Source of the DNA: Beijerinckiaceae bacterium | GTDB lineage: Bacteria; Bacteroidota; Bacteroidia; Chitinophagales; Chitinophagaceae | Assembly: GCA_903970475.1 (NCBI GenBank) | Contig: CAJCIQ010000129.1 | Span: forward strand, 1-64,000 | Direction of reading: 5' to 3' | DNA length: 64,000 bases | Part shown: positions 32,617-41,384 of the stretch, piece by piece | How the letters are laid out: every line of letters begins with the position of its first letter | Position numbering within the stretch: the stretch's first letter is position 1 | Made by a program: the position numbers and the translations under genes | Notes under the pieces: model-generated | What the model was told of the DNA's origin: nothing | The model's database searches: none | The model's input: the letters and a program-made list of their open reading frames with translations, nothing else

Positions 32617-33900
32617 TTACACCACAAATCCATCGGGAAGGATGGATCCCTTCTTCACCACTACAATACCATCCTTGATGGTAAATAGCGGATGATCCGT
32701 ATCCTTCAGGTGGGGGCCACCATTAATACGCACATCGTTTCCAATGCGACAGTTCTTATCAATGATGGTGTTTTTGATATAACAGCGTTCACCAATGCCT
32801 ATTTTAGGGAGTCCTTTTTCTTCAGAACGCTTCATCTCTTCTATGGTTTCATAGAAGTCCCCTCCCATGATATAGCAATTGACAATGGTGGTTCCCAATC
32901 CTATCCTGGTCCGTATGCCCACCAGGCTCTGTTCAATGCGGGATGCGTTGATGATACACCCGTCAGAGATCAGGGTCTTCTCCAACATGGTACCACTGAT
33001 TTTTGCAGGAGGCAGCATGCGTGCCCTGCTGAATATGGTCTTAACGTTGTCGTAGAGGTTAAAAGGTGGGATATCTTCCGTCAGTGCAATGTTGGCTTCG
33101 AAGAAAGAATAAATATGTCCGATATCCGTCCAATAGCCATCGTATTGATAACTGACGACCTTATGTTTTCCAATAGAGGAAGGAATCACTTCTTTACCGA
33201 AATCCGTCACCTCTGGCTGGTCTTCCATCAACAAGTCAAACAACAATTTCCTGTTGAAAATATAGATACCCATGGAAGCCAGGTATACCCTTCCGTTTGA
33301 TTGCATTTCTGCGCCGGTATCACTGACCCATTCAGGCAACAATTCCTTTTTGGGCTTTTCTATGAAGGAAGTGATTAACTGATCTTCGTCGGCCTTCAGG
33401 ATACCAAACTCGGTGGCTTCCTTTTCCACTACCGGTATGGTAGCAATGGAAATATCCGCTTCACTATCGAGGTGGTGTTTGAGCATTTCCTCAAAGTCCA
33501 TTTGATAGAGCTGGTCACCGGAAAGGATCAGCACATAATCAAATTCATGTTGTTGCAGATGTCTCAGGGATTGACGCACGGCATCAGCGGTGCCCTGAAA
33601 CCAGGACCTGTTGTCGGGGGTTTGTTCAGCAGCCAGTATGTCCACAAAAGAGTTGTTGAACATACTGAAGTGATAAGTATTTTTAATATGCTTGTTGAGC
33701 GAGGCTGAGTTGAACTGGGTCAGTACAAATATCCGGCTTATATCCGAATTGATACAGTTGGAAATGGGAATGTCAACCAATCTGTATTTACCAGCTATGG
33801 GAACGGCAGGTTTAGAACGGGAAGAGGTAAGCGGATACAAACGGGTTCCAGCTCCCCCGCCTAAAATTACAGCAACAACCGATTTAGAAATATTGAACAT
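32617..33900 (-). CDS. glgC: glucose-1-phosphate adenylyltransferase (ADP-glucose pyrophosphorylase)
   Basis: This 427-residue enzyme makes ADP-glucose from glucose-1-phosphate and ATP, the committed step in bacterial glycogen synthesis. The nucleotide motif is ILGGGAGTRLYPLT (13-26), followed by KPAVPIAGKYRLVDIPISNCINS. FQGTADAVRQS, LILSGDQLYQMDF and FIEKPK are catalytic-domain marks. The C-terminal left-handed beta-helix starts near IFSRARMLPPAKI. It is full length and should be a tetramer under metabolite control. It follows glgA by 69 bases and precedes the MFS gene by 22, so the four genes glgA-glgC-MFS-amylase form one run. Confidence 0.96.
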   Translation of the reverse strand: MFNISKSVVAVILGGGAGTRLYPLTSSRSKPAVPIAGKYRLVDIPISNCINSDISRIFVLTQFNSASLNKHIKNTYHFSMFNNSFVDILAAEQTPDNRSWFQGTADAVRQSLRHLQQHEFDYVLILSGDQLYQMDFEEMLKHHLDSEADISIATIPVVEKEATEFGILKADEDQLITSFIEKPKKELLPEWVSDTGAEMQSNGRVYLASMGIYIFNRKLLFDLLMEDQPEVTDFGKEVIPSSIGKHKVVSYQYDGYWTDIGHIYSFFEANIALTEDIPPFNLYDNVKTIFSRARMLPPAKISGTMLEKTLISDGCIINASRIEQSLVGIRTRIGLGTTIVNCYIMGGDFYETIEEMKRSEEKGLPKIGIGERCYIKNTIIDKNCRIGNDVRINGGPHLKDTDHPLFTIKDGIVVVKKGSILPDGFVV

Positions 33901-33969
33901 AGTACGATATATGATTGATAGGTGAAAGGTAATAATGAAAATTCGATTTGCGGTGGGGGTACGGTGCGG

Positions 33970-35379
33970 CTATGAAAGATATAATGCAATGTATTCCGAA
34001 GCGCTATTTTCCCATGAATGGTCAATATGCATGATGCGCTGGCGGATTTCGTCGAAACGCACCTTATCCTGGTACAATTCCAGTGCACGGTAAATACCAT
34101 GGGTAATATCCCCCACATTAGCATGTTCAAACCTAACACCAAATCCTTGCCAATCCCCATAATCGATCACCGTATCCTTCAATCCCCCGGTACTTCGTAC
34201 AATGGGCACCGTTCCATACCTTAAGGCATACATCTGATTGAGGCCACAGGGTTCAACCCTGGATGGCATAAGCAAAAAGTCTGCCCCGGCATACATCTGG
34301 TGGCTCAATTGCTCATTATAACCTATAAACGCGTGATAATCCTGGGCTACCATGGATTGCAGGTTGGCCAGACGGCCTTCCACATTGGGGTCTCCACTAC
34401 CCAATATAAGGAAATTCATGGTACGGCCTATGTAGTGGAACGCGTCACCTATTACCGTGGGGAGTAAGTCAGCAGCCTTCTCCAGGGCAAACCTTCCGAT
34501 AAAAATGATCAGGGGTTTGGAGGGATCCAGGTGGAAACGTTTGCACAGTTCCAATTTGTGGGCAGATTTCCCCGCTTCTACCGTATCGGAATTGTAGTGC
34601 GTCCCTAAATAGGGATCTGTTTCCGTATCCCATACCTGGGTATCAATCCCATTGAGGATACCTATACATTTTCCTTTTTCATACTCAAACAAGGGTTCCA
34701 GGCCGTTAGCTGAATAACGGAGTTCCTCCATGTAGCTGGGAGAAACGGTGGTGACCTTCCAGGCGCAACGAATGGCGCAGGCCAGCGGATTGATGGTTCC
34801 ATTCCAATCCAGCAAACCGGATTTCCACATATCGTAACGGGGAAGATAGGTTCCTTTGCCCCAACCCATCCATCCCTGGTACTGGGCATTATGTATGGTA
34901 AGGATCGTTTTGATGCCCTTCAGGTGACCATAGTCAGCAGAATATTGCATCATGAAAGGAATCAAACCCGTATGATGATCGTGGACATGTACTATATCGG
35001 GACGGTGATTCCACCCCCCCAGCCAATCCACAAACGCCACCTGGAATGCCGTAAACCGTTCGGAGTCATCGGCATAACCATAGATGCCTTCCCTATCCAG
35101 CAATCCATAAATATCAATCAGGTAGAGATCAAAACCGAGCTCGTTATCGTGTTCTTTGATCACAGTGTACTCATACCACCAATTACCCATATGGGTTCTA
35201 CCCTTATGCACTACGTCCCACTCATGCCTGTATAAAAAGGCCGTCCTATACATGGGCATCACTACCTTCGCTGTGTGCCCTAAATTTTGTTGATACTTGG
35301 GTAATGCACCCACTACATCGGCCAGTCCGCCTACTTTGGCGACGGGATAACATTCCGCGCTTACATGTATGATTTCCAT
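33970..35379 (-). CDS. glgA: glycogen synthase (ADP-glucose, GT5)
   Basis: This 469-residue GT5 enzyme adds glucose from ADP-glucose to glycogen chains. The nucleotide-binding KVGGLADVVGALP at Lys15 is intact. The C-terminal Rossmann domain shows FIGRFALEKAADLL, LILGSGDP, MPSRVEPCGLNQMYALRYGT and STGGLKDTV. The ATG at 35379 begins the conserved MEIIHVSAECYPVAK; an in-frame start at 35412 is less likely. It is first in the run with glgC. Divergent glucokinase starts 137 bases upstream, so both may share a control region, although I see no clear -7 box there. Confidence 0.96.
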   Translation of the reverse strand: MEIIHVSAECYPVAKVGGLADVVGALPKYQQNLGHTAKVVMPMYRTAFLYRHEWDVVHKGRTHMGNWWYEYTVIKEHDNELGFDLYLIDIYGLLDREGIYGYADDSERFTAFQVAFVDWLGGWNHRPDIVHVHDHHTGLIPFMMQYSADYGHLKGIKTILTIHNAQYQGWMGWGKGTYLPRYDMWKSGLLDWNGTINPLACAIRCAWKVTTVSPSYMEELRYSANGLEPLFEYEKGKCIGILNGIDTQVWDTETDPYLGTHYNSDTVEAGKSAHKLELCKRFHLDPSKPLIIFIGRFALEKAADLLPTVIGDAFHYIGRTMNFLILGSGDPNVEGRLANLQSMVAQDYHAFIGYNEQLSHQMYAGADFLLMPSRVEPCGLNQMYALRYGTVPIVRSTGGLKDTVIDYGDWQGFGVRFEHANVGDITHGIYRALELYQDKVRFDEIRQRIMHIDHSWENSASEYIALYLS

Positions 35380-35516
35380 GGGATGATTACAAAAACGATG
35401 AATAAGGAACAATTTAGGGACAAATTCACAGACGCGTTTTTTTATCTTTTCCTAATGAAATTTAAACGTTTTAGCAAATACTTTAAAAAAAGGGCTTAAT
35501 TTTCGGCCCGCATTTC

Positions 35517-36533
35517 ATGCAAAAGACAGCAATCAAACGGCCCAAGACCAATATGGAAAAAAAAGGCAGCAGAAAAGACTATGCCATAGGCATTGACATA
35601 GGTGGAACCAACACGGTATTCGGAATGGTTGACCATAGGGGAGAAATTCGCTATCGGGGAGCTATTTCCTCCAGGAAGCATGACGACATCGTCTCCTATA
35701 TCGACGAGCTCTATGAAGCATTGACTCCTGCCATTGAACACGTAGGTGGTCATTCCAATATCAGGGGTATTGGTGTGGGCGCGCCAAATGGAAACTATTA
35801 CAATGGGACGATTGAATATGCCCCGAATCTGAAATGGCAAGGCATCATTCCCCTGGCCGATATGATGCAAAAGAAATTCGACCTGCCAACCGCCCTGACC
35901 AACGATGCCAATGCCGCAGCCGTCGGTGAAATGCAGTACGGGGTTGCCGTAGGACTGAAGGATTTCATCATGATCACCCTGGGCACGGGCGTTGGAAGCG
36001 GTATAGTAGCCAATGGCCAGCTCATTTACGGCCACGATGGTTTTGCGGGTGAACTCGGGCATACTATCATCATTCCAGGCGGAAGGTTCCATCCGGGCAC
36101 CGGGGCCCATGGCTCCCTGGAAGCCTATGCTTCCGCTACCGGTGTTACGCGTACAGCCCTGGAATTTTTGGATAAAGATCCAAACCAGCCCTCTTTGCTG
36201 AGGGATTATCCAAGAGAAGATCTGGACAGCCGCATGGTATTTGATTGCGCCATGAAAGGGGATGCTATTGCCAATGAAGTATATCGATATACCGGAGAAA
36301 TACTGGGCATGTCCCTGGCCAATTTCGTAATGTTCTCCTCACCGGAGGCCATCGTATTGTTTGGAGGACTAACAAAAGCTGGAGACCTCCTGCTGAAACC
36401 CACTAAAGCCAGCATGGAGAAAAACCTGTTACCGATCTTCCAGAACAAAGTGAAACTCGTTTTCAGTGAATTGAAGGAAGCTGATGCAGCCATCCTTGGC
36501 GCTTCCGCCCTGGTATGGGAATTGAAGAAATAA
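35517..36533 (+). CDS. ROK-family glucokinase-like sugar kinase, zinc motif altered
   Basis: This 338-residue protein has the ROK fold: IGIDIGGTNTVFGMVD for phosphate binding, TNDANAAAVGE with the catalytic Asp130, ITLGTGVGSGIVANG, and ELGH before the usual zinc site. ROK glucokinases normally hold zinc with CxCGxxGC; here the segment GRFHPGTGAHGSLEAYAS has no cysteine at all. Glucose from maltodextrin breakdown would be phosphorylated in the cytoplasm. Starting at 35517 adds 12 residues before an alternative ATG at 35553. TAATTTTC, one base off the -7 consensus, lies upstream. The gene ends one base before the convergent epimerase stop. Confidence 0.87.
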   Translation: MQKTAIKRPKTNMEKKGSRKDYAIGIDIGGTNTVFGMVDHRGEIRYRGAISSRKHDDIVSYIDELYEALTPAIEHVGGHSNIRGIGVGAPNGNYYNGTIEYAPNLKWQGIIPLADMMQKKFDLPTALTNDANAAAVGEMQYGVAVGLKDFIMITLGTGVGSGIVANGQLIYGHDGFAGELGHTIIIPGGRFHPGTGAHGSLEAYASATGVTRTALEFLDKDPNQPSLLRDYPREDLDSRMVFDCAMKGDAIANEVYRYTGEILGMSLANFVMFSSPEAIVLFGGLTKAGDLLLKPTKASMEKNLLPIFQNKVKLVFSELKEADAAILGASALVWELKK

Positions 36534-36534
36534 A

Positions 36535-37611
36535 CTATATATGGGAGGAAGGATGATCAAATATACCTTCCCTCATTTTTATACCCAATCCAGGTTCTCC
36601 TGAAGGTATCACTCTTCCATCCACAAAGGTCAGTCCATCGGCCACGTCTCCATCCAGGAGTAAAGGTCCATCGAAATCTGCATAGTCGAACAGGGGCCCT
36701 AACGCAGCCAGCGCGGCTGTACCCACCGACGTCTCATTCATGCTTCCACCCATGATCTTCATTCCCAGTGACCTGGCTGCTTTCACCATCCTAAGAGCTG
36801 GCGTAATGCCTGTACATTTGGTAAGCTTGATATTGATTCCGTGAAAATGACCGGCGCACTTCTCCACATCAGCTTCAAACACACAACTCTCATCCGCAAT
36901 TATGGGCAATGGAGAGGCCTCGAAAAGTCGACGGGCGCCCTCCCAGTTATCCTTAGCCAGGGGTTGCTCTATGAGCTCCACCCCCAGATCCGCCAATAAA
37001 GGAATTTTCTCCAGGGCTTCCTCCGTGGACCAGGCGGCATTGGCATCTACGCGGAAAGGCGCAATGGTATGAGCTCTGAGCGCTTTAATGATCGCCAGGT
37101 CATCCGGAAGGCAACCGGACCCCAACGCAGTTTGATGGGAGCCGCCCAATTTGATTTTGTAAAAAGGCCAGGGATGAGCAAGCAGTTTATCCACCATGCG
37201 GTCTATTGAATCCAGGCCTATGGTGTAATCCGAAACCGGGCCAGTACCCTGATCAAGGCCCCACAACGCGCTCAGGGATTTACCCTTGAGCTTTCCGAAC
37301 AGGTCCCAGGAAGCCATATCCAAAGCACACACTAAAAAGGGTGCGCCGGGTAACAAGTGGTGTAGGTAATGCCAGTAACGTTCCGGTTCCGTATAAGCGA
37401 ACTTCTCAATAAACAGCTTTTTCGCTTTGACCACAGAAAGCAATTGCTCCGTAGTCACATTATAATAACTGATGGCCGGCGCTTCTCCATAACCTAAGCG
37501 TCCAAACATTTCCAGTTCTACCAGTAAGGATGATTGATGTGTTTTTGTCCCTTTGGAGATCGTGAAAGGATACTGAAAAGGGAGATTGGATTGGGCTGTA
37601 CGCAACTTCAT
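36535..37611 (-). CDS. dipeptide epimerase (L-Ala-D/L-Glu type, enolase superfamily)
   Basis: This 358-residue enzyme of the muconate-lactonising subgroup probably epimerises L-Ala-D-Glu from recycled peptidoglycan. The catalytic Lys is in FYKIKLGG. Metal ligands are in RVDANAAW, LIEQPL and IADESC. The second Lys is in INIKLTKCTG, and the late strand has the SMNE segment that resembles the family's substrate loop. It is full length. It follows malQ on the same strand by two bases, so they are likely co-transcribed although their tasks differ. Other dipeptide specificities occur in this family, so the exact substrate is not fixed. Confidence 0.88.
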   Translation of the reverse strand: MKLRTAQSNLPFQYPFTISKGTKTHQSSLLVELEMFGRLGYGEAPAISYYNVTTEQLLSVVKAKKLFIEKFAYTEPERYWHYLHHLLPGAPFLVCALDMASWDLFGKLKGKSLSALWGLDQGTGPVSDYTIGLDSIDRMVDKLLAHPWPFYKIKLGGSHQTALGSGCLPDDLAIIKALRAHTIAPFRVDANAAWSTEEALEKIPLLADLGVELIEQPLAKDNWEGARRLFEASPLPIIADESCVFEADVEKCAGHFHGINIKLTKCTGITPALRMVKAARSLGMKIMGGSMNETSVGTAALAALGPLFDYADFDGPLLLDGDVADGLTFVDGRVIPSGEPGLGIKMREGIFDHPSSHI

Positions 37612-37613
37612 GA

Positions 37614-40310
37614 TTATACCCTCCCTGCTCTATGGATACTGCCTTTAAAGTTGTCGTTGAAGGCGCTTTCCATCAGCAATTGTTCCAGGCCTACATTCAT
37701 CCTGTATCTCCAGTAATGTTTGGGATTGGCAGGGACATTAATGCGCTCGGCCCCTGGGTTTTCCCGGCGGAGCCTCCCATCGGAGCCCAGGATATCCTGT
37801 AGCAGGAATATGGCCCACATAGCCGGAGAATTCAAATGCTGATCTACGATCATTTGATTAATGGCGGGTTCGCAATAAAAGGGAGCGCCTCCCGGTTGTT
37901 CCAATATGGAATTGAAAAAACGCTGGGTCCTGGCCCTGTCTTCTTCCCACCAACCCCTGATCGTACTCATATCGTGGGTGGAAGGCGTGACTACGCTGAG
38001 ATAGGGCGCCGATCCAGGCGATTCAAATTCCATCCCCAATTGTTTGGGCATACGTTGTACTTCCAGGCTGAGGATACCCAACTCCCTCATCACCACGGGC
38101 ACACAGGCCGGCACCAGTCCAAGATCCTCTCCGCATACCAGCATATTGGTGGAGCGTTTGAGGGCCGGAAGTTTTTCCATGGCATCCCTACCCCAGAAAT
38201 CATCCTGCCGGCGGAAGAAATAATCCACATATAAATCCCTGATCGCATCCTGGACATGGGGTTCCAGGTGCCTGAAAGAAGTCGTTTGATCAACCGAAAA
38301 ACGGAAATGGAATCCATCCACCTCTTCATCATCCAGGAAGCAGATCACATTACTGATCAGGTCATACAAACCCTGTCTGAGGTAGGCCGTTTCCTCATTG
38401 CCTATGACATCGGCAAAATGCTTCTCCACCTGGCGTTGGGTGGCGAATTCAGGACGGAGTTGGTATACCCCAACCGTCCCGGAGGATTGAAGAAATTCGT
38501 GAAAATGATCCTTTTGGGATCCAAACATTTCCCATAAGACTTCTTCAGTGATGTAAGGAAGGCAATAACGGCCCAGGTCAAATGCAATGCCCCTGGCCTG
38601 GAATTCCTCTTCGCGTACCGGCAAGGCGGGCACAAAGCGCCCCAGAATGCCCTCCACCGCGTGCATGGGTATGCTCCAGATCCTGAAAAAACCCAGGATA
38701 TGGTCAATCCGGAAAGCGTCGAAGTAGTGGCTCATTTGTTCAAACCTGCTCTTCCACCATTCATAACCATCCTCCTGCATCCGCTTCCAGTTATAAGTGG
38801 GAAATCCCCAGTTCTGTCCTTTAGTGGCGAAGGCATCCGGTGGCGCCCCGGCCTGCATTTCCATATTGTAGAGACTGGGCGCGACCCAGGCATCACAGCT
38901 ATAACGATAGATGCCAATGGGGATATCACCCTTCAAAATGATGCCCTGTTGATGTGCATAGTGCACCGCTTCCGTCAATTGCAGGTGCAGGTGGTATTGC
39001 AGGAAATAATAAAAAGCAATTTCAGGATAATGGGGCTGGGATGGTTTGGCAAACTCGGCAATGGCCGCCTCATTATAAACGGCGTGGTCCTTCCATAAGT
39101 TGAAATCCACCGTACCATTAAGGTCTCTTAAATAACAGAAGGCAGCATAGGGCAAAAGCCAGTGCTTGTTTTTTTCAAAATACAAAGCATAGTCTGCATC
39201 CTGTTCAAACCGGTCTCCGGCCTGGGCGTAAATTTTACGAAGCAACTTCAGTTTTGCATCCATGACCTTTTCGTAATCCAGATCTGGAAGGTCATTCAAT
39301 GCGGACTGTTGCTTTTTCGTATTCTTCAGTACGCCTGCAAACTCCTTTCCCGCAACCTTGCTGAGGTTTAGGTAGATCGGGTGTAGTGCAAAAGCGGAAA
39401 TGGCTGCATAAGGATATGAGTCCACCCAGGTGCCGGTAGCACTGGTATCATTGACAGGCAGCACTTGGATCAACTTCATGGAAGTGACCTTAGCCCAATC
39501 CACCAATAAAGCGATATCAGAAAACTCACCCACGCCGAAGCTACTGTCGCTCTTTAAGCTGAAAACGGGAATAGCCACGCCTGTCCCTTTCCAGGTATTG
39601 TTGGCCAGGCGCACGAATCCATCGTGAAAGATGCGGATTTTGTCTTCTTCACCTCCTTCGTAGAGCAGACGGTTATCCCCGCCTTCGTATTGAAGAAAAA
39701 CACCTTTCTCCAGATCGTACACACCATACTTATAAGCCACCGGAAATGATTCTCCGCTTAGATCCAAACGGAAGACCCACCAGTTATTTTCACGCTTACC
39801 TAAATGCAGATTTTCTGTATTCCAGGAACCCATACCAGGGCAACTGCCTACCAGGCATAATATCTCATCCCCTTTGAGGAGGGGCGCTTTTACCCTGAAC
39901 TCATGCGTATAGGTATCCGGCCACTTTATTTTACGGCTGGTACCTTTGGTCTCCAGGAGTAAGGTCTGTTGAAAAGGCTGGGTGTAAAAGGCATTTTCAT
40001 ACTCTCCCGCCCAGTCCCAGGTATCAATCAGCCTGATTTCACTGACACCAAGCCTGGAGGCTGGAGCTACCACCCGGTCATTTCCCCACTCTTCCGTAAC
40101 CAACCCATCGGTTCCAATCAGCAAATACTTGTATTTAATAGGATCCTCCCAATCCTTGACCTCTATGGTTACCTGCCAGAACTGTTCGTTCAGGTAGTGC
40201 ATAGGTAAGGCCTTTAAGAGATCGTCTGAACCAAGTGAGGGGTGATTGCCGCTGATGGAGAGGGATTGTCCGAAATAAGTATGAAAACGTATATAAAAAT
40301 GCACTTGCAT
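37614..40310 (-). CDS. malQ: 4-alpha-glucanotransferase with two N-terminal CBM20 domains (DPE2-like)
   Basis: This 898-residue GH77 enzyme starts with two starch-binding CBM20 domains (about 1-115 and 130-250; the second has LVGSCPGMGSWN), then the disproportionating catalytic barrel from SLKSDSSFGVGEFSD. The nucleophile is in FRIDHILGFFRIW, the acid in VCGEDLGLVP and the third acid in STHDMSTIRGW. A long insertion between nucleophile and acid and the tandem CBM20 pair match the plant cytosolic DPE2 type, which uses maltose and branched glucan. It should let the cell use maltose and recycle glycogen ends. The ATG at 40310 is chosen; a GTG at 40316 is possible. Confidence 0.93.
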   Translation of the reverse strand: MQVHFYIRFHTYFGQSLSISGNHPSLGSDDLLKALPMHYLNEQFWQVTIEVKDWEDPIKYKYLLIGTDGLVTEEWGNDRVVAPASRLGVSEIRLIDTWDWAGEYENAFYTQPFQQTLLLETKGTSRKIKWPDTYTHEFRVKAPLLKGDEILCLVGSCPGMGSWNTENLHLGKRENNWWVFRLDLSGESFPVAYKYGVYDLEKGVFLQYEGGDNRLLYEGGEEDKIRIFHDGFVRLANNTWKGTGVAIPVFSLKSDSSFGVGEFSDIALLVDWAKVTSMKLIQVLPVNDTSATGTWVDSYPYAAISAFALHPIYLNLSKVAGKEFAGVLKNTKKQQSALNDLPDLDYEKVMDAKLKLLRKIYAQAGDRFEQDADYALYFEKNKHWLLPYAAFCYLRDLNGTVDFNLWKDHAVYNEAAIAEFAKPSQPHYPEIAFYYFLQYHLHLQLTEAVHYAHQQGIILKGDIPIGIYRYSCDAWVAPSLYNMEMQAGAPPDAFATKGQNWGFPTYNWKRMQEDGYEWWKSRFEQMSHYFDAFRIDHILGFFRIWSIPMHAVEGILGRFVPALPVREEEFQARGIAFDLGRYCLPYITEEVLWEMFGSQKDHFHEFLQSSGTVGVYQLRPEFATQRQVEKHFADVIGNEETAYLRQGLYDLISNVICFLDDEEVDGFHFRFSVDQTTSFRHLEPHVQDAIRDLYVDYFFRRQDDFWGRDAMEKLPALKRSTNMLVCGEDLGLVPACVPVVMRELGILSLEVQRMPKQLGMEFESPGSAPYLSVVTPSTHDMSTIRGWWEEDRARTQRFFNSILEQPGGAPFYCEPAINQMIVDQHLNSPAMWAIFLLQDILGSDGRLRRENPGAERINVPANPKHYWRYRMNVGLEQLLMESAFNDNFKGSIHRAGRV

Positions 40311-40352
40311 CAGCACCCTTTCTTTTTGAAACTGAAAAATAAGGAAAACCTG

Positions 40353-40360
40353 TATCTTCG
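40353..40360 (+). promoter_or_regulatory. -7-like box TATCTTCG before a small membrane protein gene
   Basis: TATCTTCG is identical to the box before sucC and one base off TAnnTTTG. It ends 22 bases before the ATG at 40383. Confidence 0.4.
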
Positions 40361-40382
40361 TGGCGATAAAACCGGAAATACA

Positions 40383-40538
40383 ATGGAAACCAAAAAGAAA
40401 TCAACCCTTGGCTGGTGGGCCGCATTTGTCCTGGCAACCCCTGTTTACATCTATTTAGCTATGGAAGTAGGATTTACCAACGTGTACCTGATTCCGTTCT
40501 ATTGTTATTTCCTGGTAAAAGCGCTGGACATCATTTAA
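40383..40538 (+). CDS. small membrane protein of 51 residues
   Basis: This 51-residue protein begins METKKKS and has two hydrophobic stretches (about 10-30 and 34-51) joined by a short turn, so it probably lies in the inner membrane as a hairpin. I do not recognise it. Support for a real gene is a promoter-like TATCTTCG box, an ATG with upstream purines, a clean intrinsic terminator 20 bases after its stop, and its position as the only gene between divergent malQ and a convergent gene. A longer frame start at 40242 overlaps malQ and is unlikely. Confidence 0.6.
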   Translation: METKKKSTLGWWAAFVLATPVYIYLAMEVGFTNVYLIPFYCYFLVKALDII

Positions 40539-40557
40539 GCACTAATGCTTTTTATAC

Positions 40558-40598
40558 AAAACCCTTGTTTCCTCCTTTATGGGTGAGACAAGGGTTTT
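40558..40598 (+). terminator. intrinsic terminator, probably serving both strands
   Basis: AAAACCCTTGTTTC at 40558-40571 pairs with GAGACAAGGGTTTT at 40585-40598 with one mismatch, and T residues run on to 40600. It also lies directly at the stop of the convergent gene and reads as A-rich/T-rich on both strands. Confidence 0.8.
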
Positions 40599-41267
40599 TT
40601 AGTGTTTAATCCTTAACCCTGACCAGGAAACCCCAGTAAGACTTCCGTCCCATAAGCCCAGCATGCTCCCCTTCAAATCCTGAATAGAGGTAACGGTCAG
40701 GGATGGGGTATCAGCTCCGTTCACATACACAGAGATTTCTTTTCCCTTAACGGTAATGCGTACATGAAACCAATCCTCGGGTCCGGGTATAGGATGGACA
40801 GGCTTCTCATATTGCCCTGGAAAATCCCTTCTCAGTATCCACCACGGATAGGTTGGCTCACAGATATATTCTACCATATGCAATTTCTTCAGGGAGTCTG
40901 TAGCATGAAAATTAAAAGGCCTGAAGTAAACGCCCTCATAAGTACTGTCGTTTACCCCATGAAATGCGATCCCGACAAAACAACTATTGGGTACATTTTT
41001 CCCCTGAACATCGAAGTTGATTTCACCCTCCCGGAAGGGAACGTCCTTTAACCACAACAAGCCATTGGAGCCGTCTTTGGAACCCAGCACCCGGACGCCG
41101 TTAGAATCTGCCCCCAAAGGTTCCGCTATTCTGCCCACTACCCTGATCTTTCCGGATTGCAACATTTCCTTTAGATCGATGGGCCGGGCGCCCGATCCGG
41201 TCTGAGCAAAGCCCGGAGCGCTGAGTATCCAACTCAGAAGGAGCGGGGGAAGGTATGGCAGGCGCAT
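40599..41267 (-). CDS. exported DUF1080/LamG-like protein
   Basis: This 222-residue protein has a signal peptide (1-21, ending GFAQ) and a single jelly-roll domain with FREGEINFDVQGKNVPNSCFVGIAFHG, EGVYFRPFNFH and EDWFHVRITVKGKEISVYVNG. That pattern fits the DUF1080/concanavalin-like family, whose larger members include 3-keto-disaccharide hydrolases. A substrate or catalytic residues cannot be named. The role could be sugar binding or hydrolysis in the periplasm or at the cell surface. The start lies about 55 bases beyond a hairpin that follows dnaK. Confidence 0.7.
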   Translation of the reverse strand: MRLPYLPPLLLSWILSAPGFAQTGSGARPIDLKEMLQSGKIRVVGRIAEPLGADSNGVRVLGSKDGSNGLLWLKDVPFREGEINFDVQGKNVPNSCFVGIAFHGVNDSTYEGVYFRPFNFHATDSLKKLHMVEYICEPTYPWWILRRDFPGQYEKPVHPIPGPEDWFHVRITVKGKEISVYVNGADTPSLTVTSIQDLKGSMLGLWDGSLTGVSWSGLRIKH

Positions 41268-41321
41268 GGCTGTAGTTTTCTATAAGATAAGCAAAAAGCG
41301 TGACGCTTAGTCCCCGTCCGT

Positions 41322-41367
41322 ATAATCGAAAAGCGACCAGCCCTTTCGGGTGGTCGCCTTCGATTAT
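41322..41367 (-). terminator. hairpin downstream of dnaK
   Basis: ATAATCGAA at 41322 pairs with TTCGATTAT ending at 41367, extended inward by GCGACCA/TGGTCGC and CCC/GGG around the loop TTTC. It is 18 bases beyond the dnaK stop. There is no strong U tract after it on the minus strand. Confidence 0.7.
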
Positions 41368-41384
41368 GAAAACCGTTCCACGTT

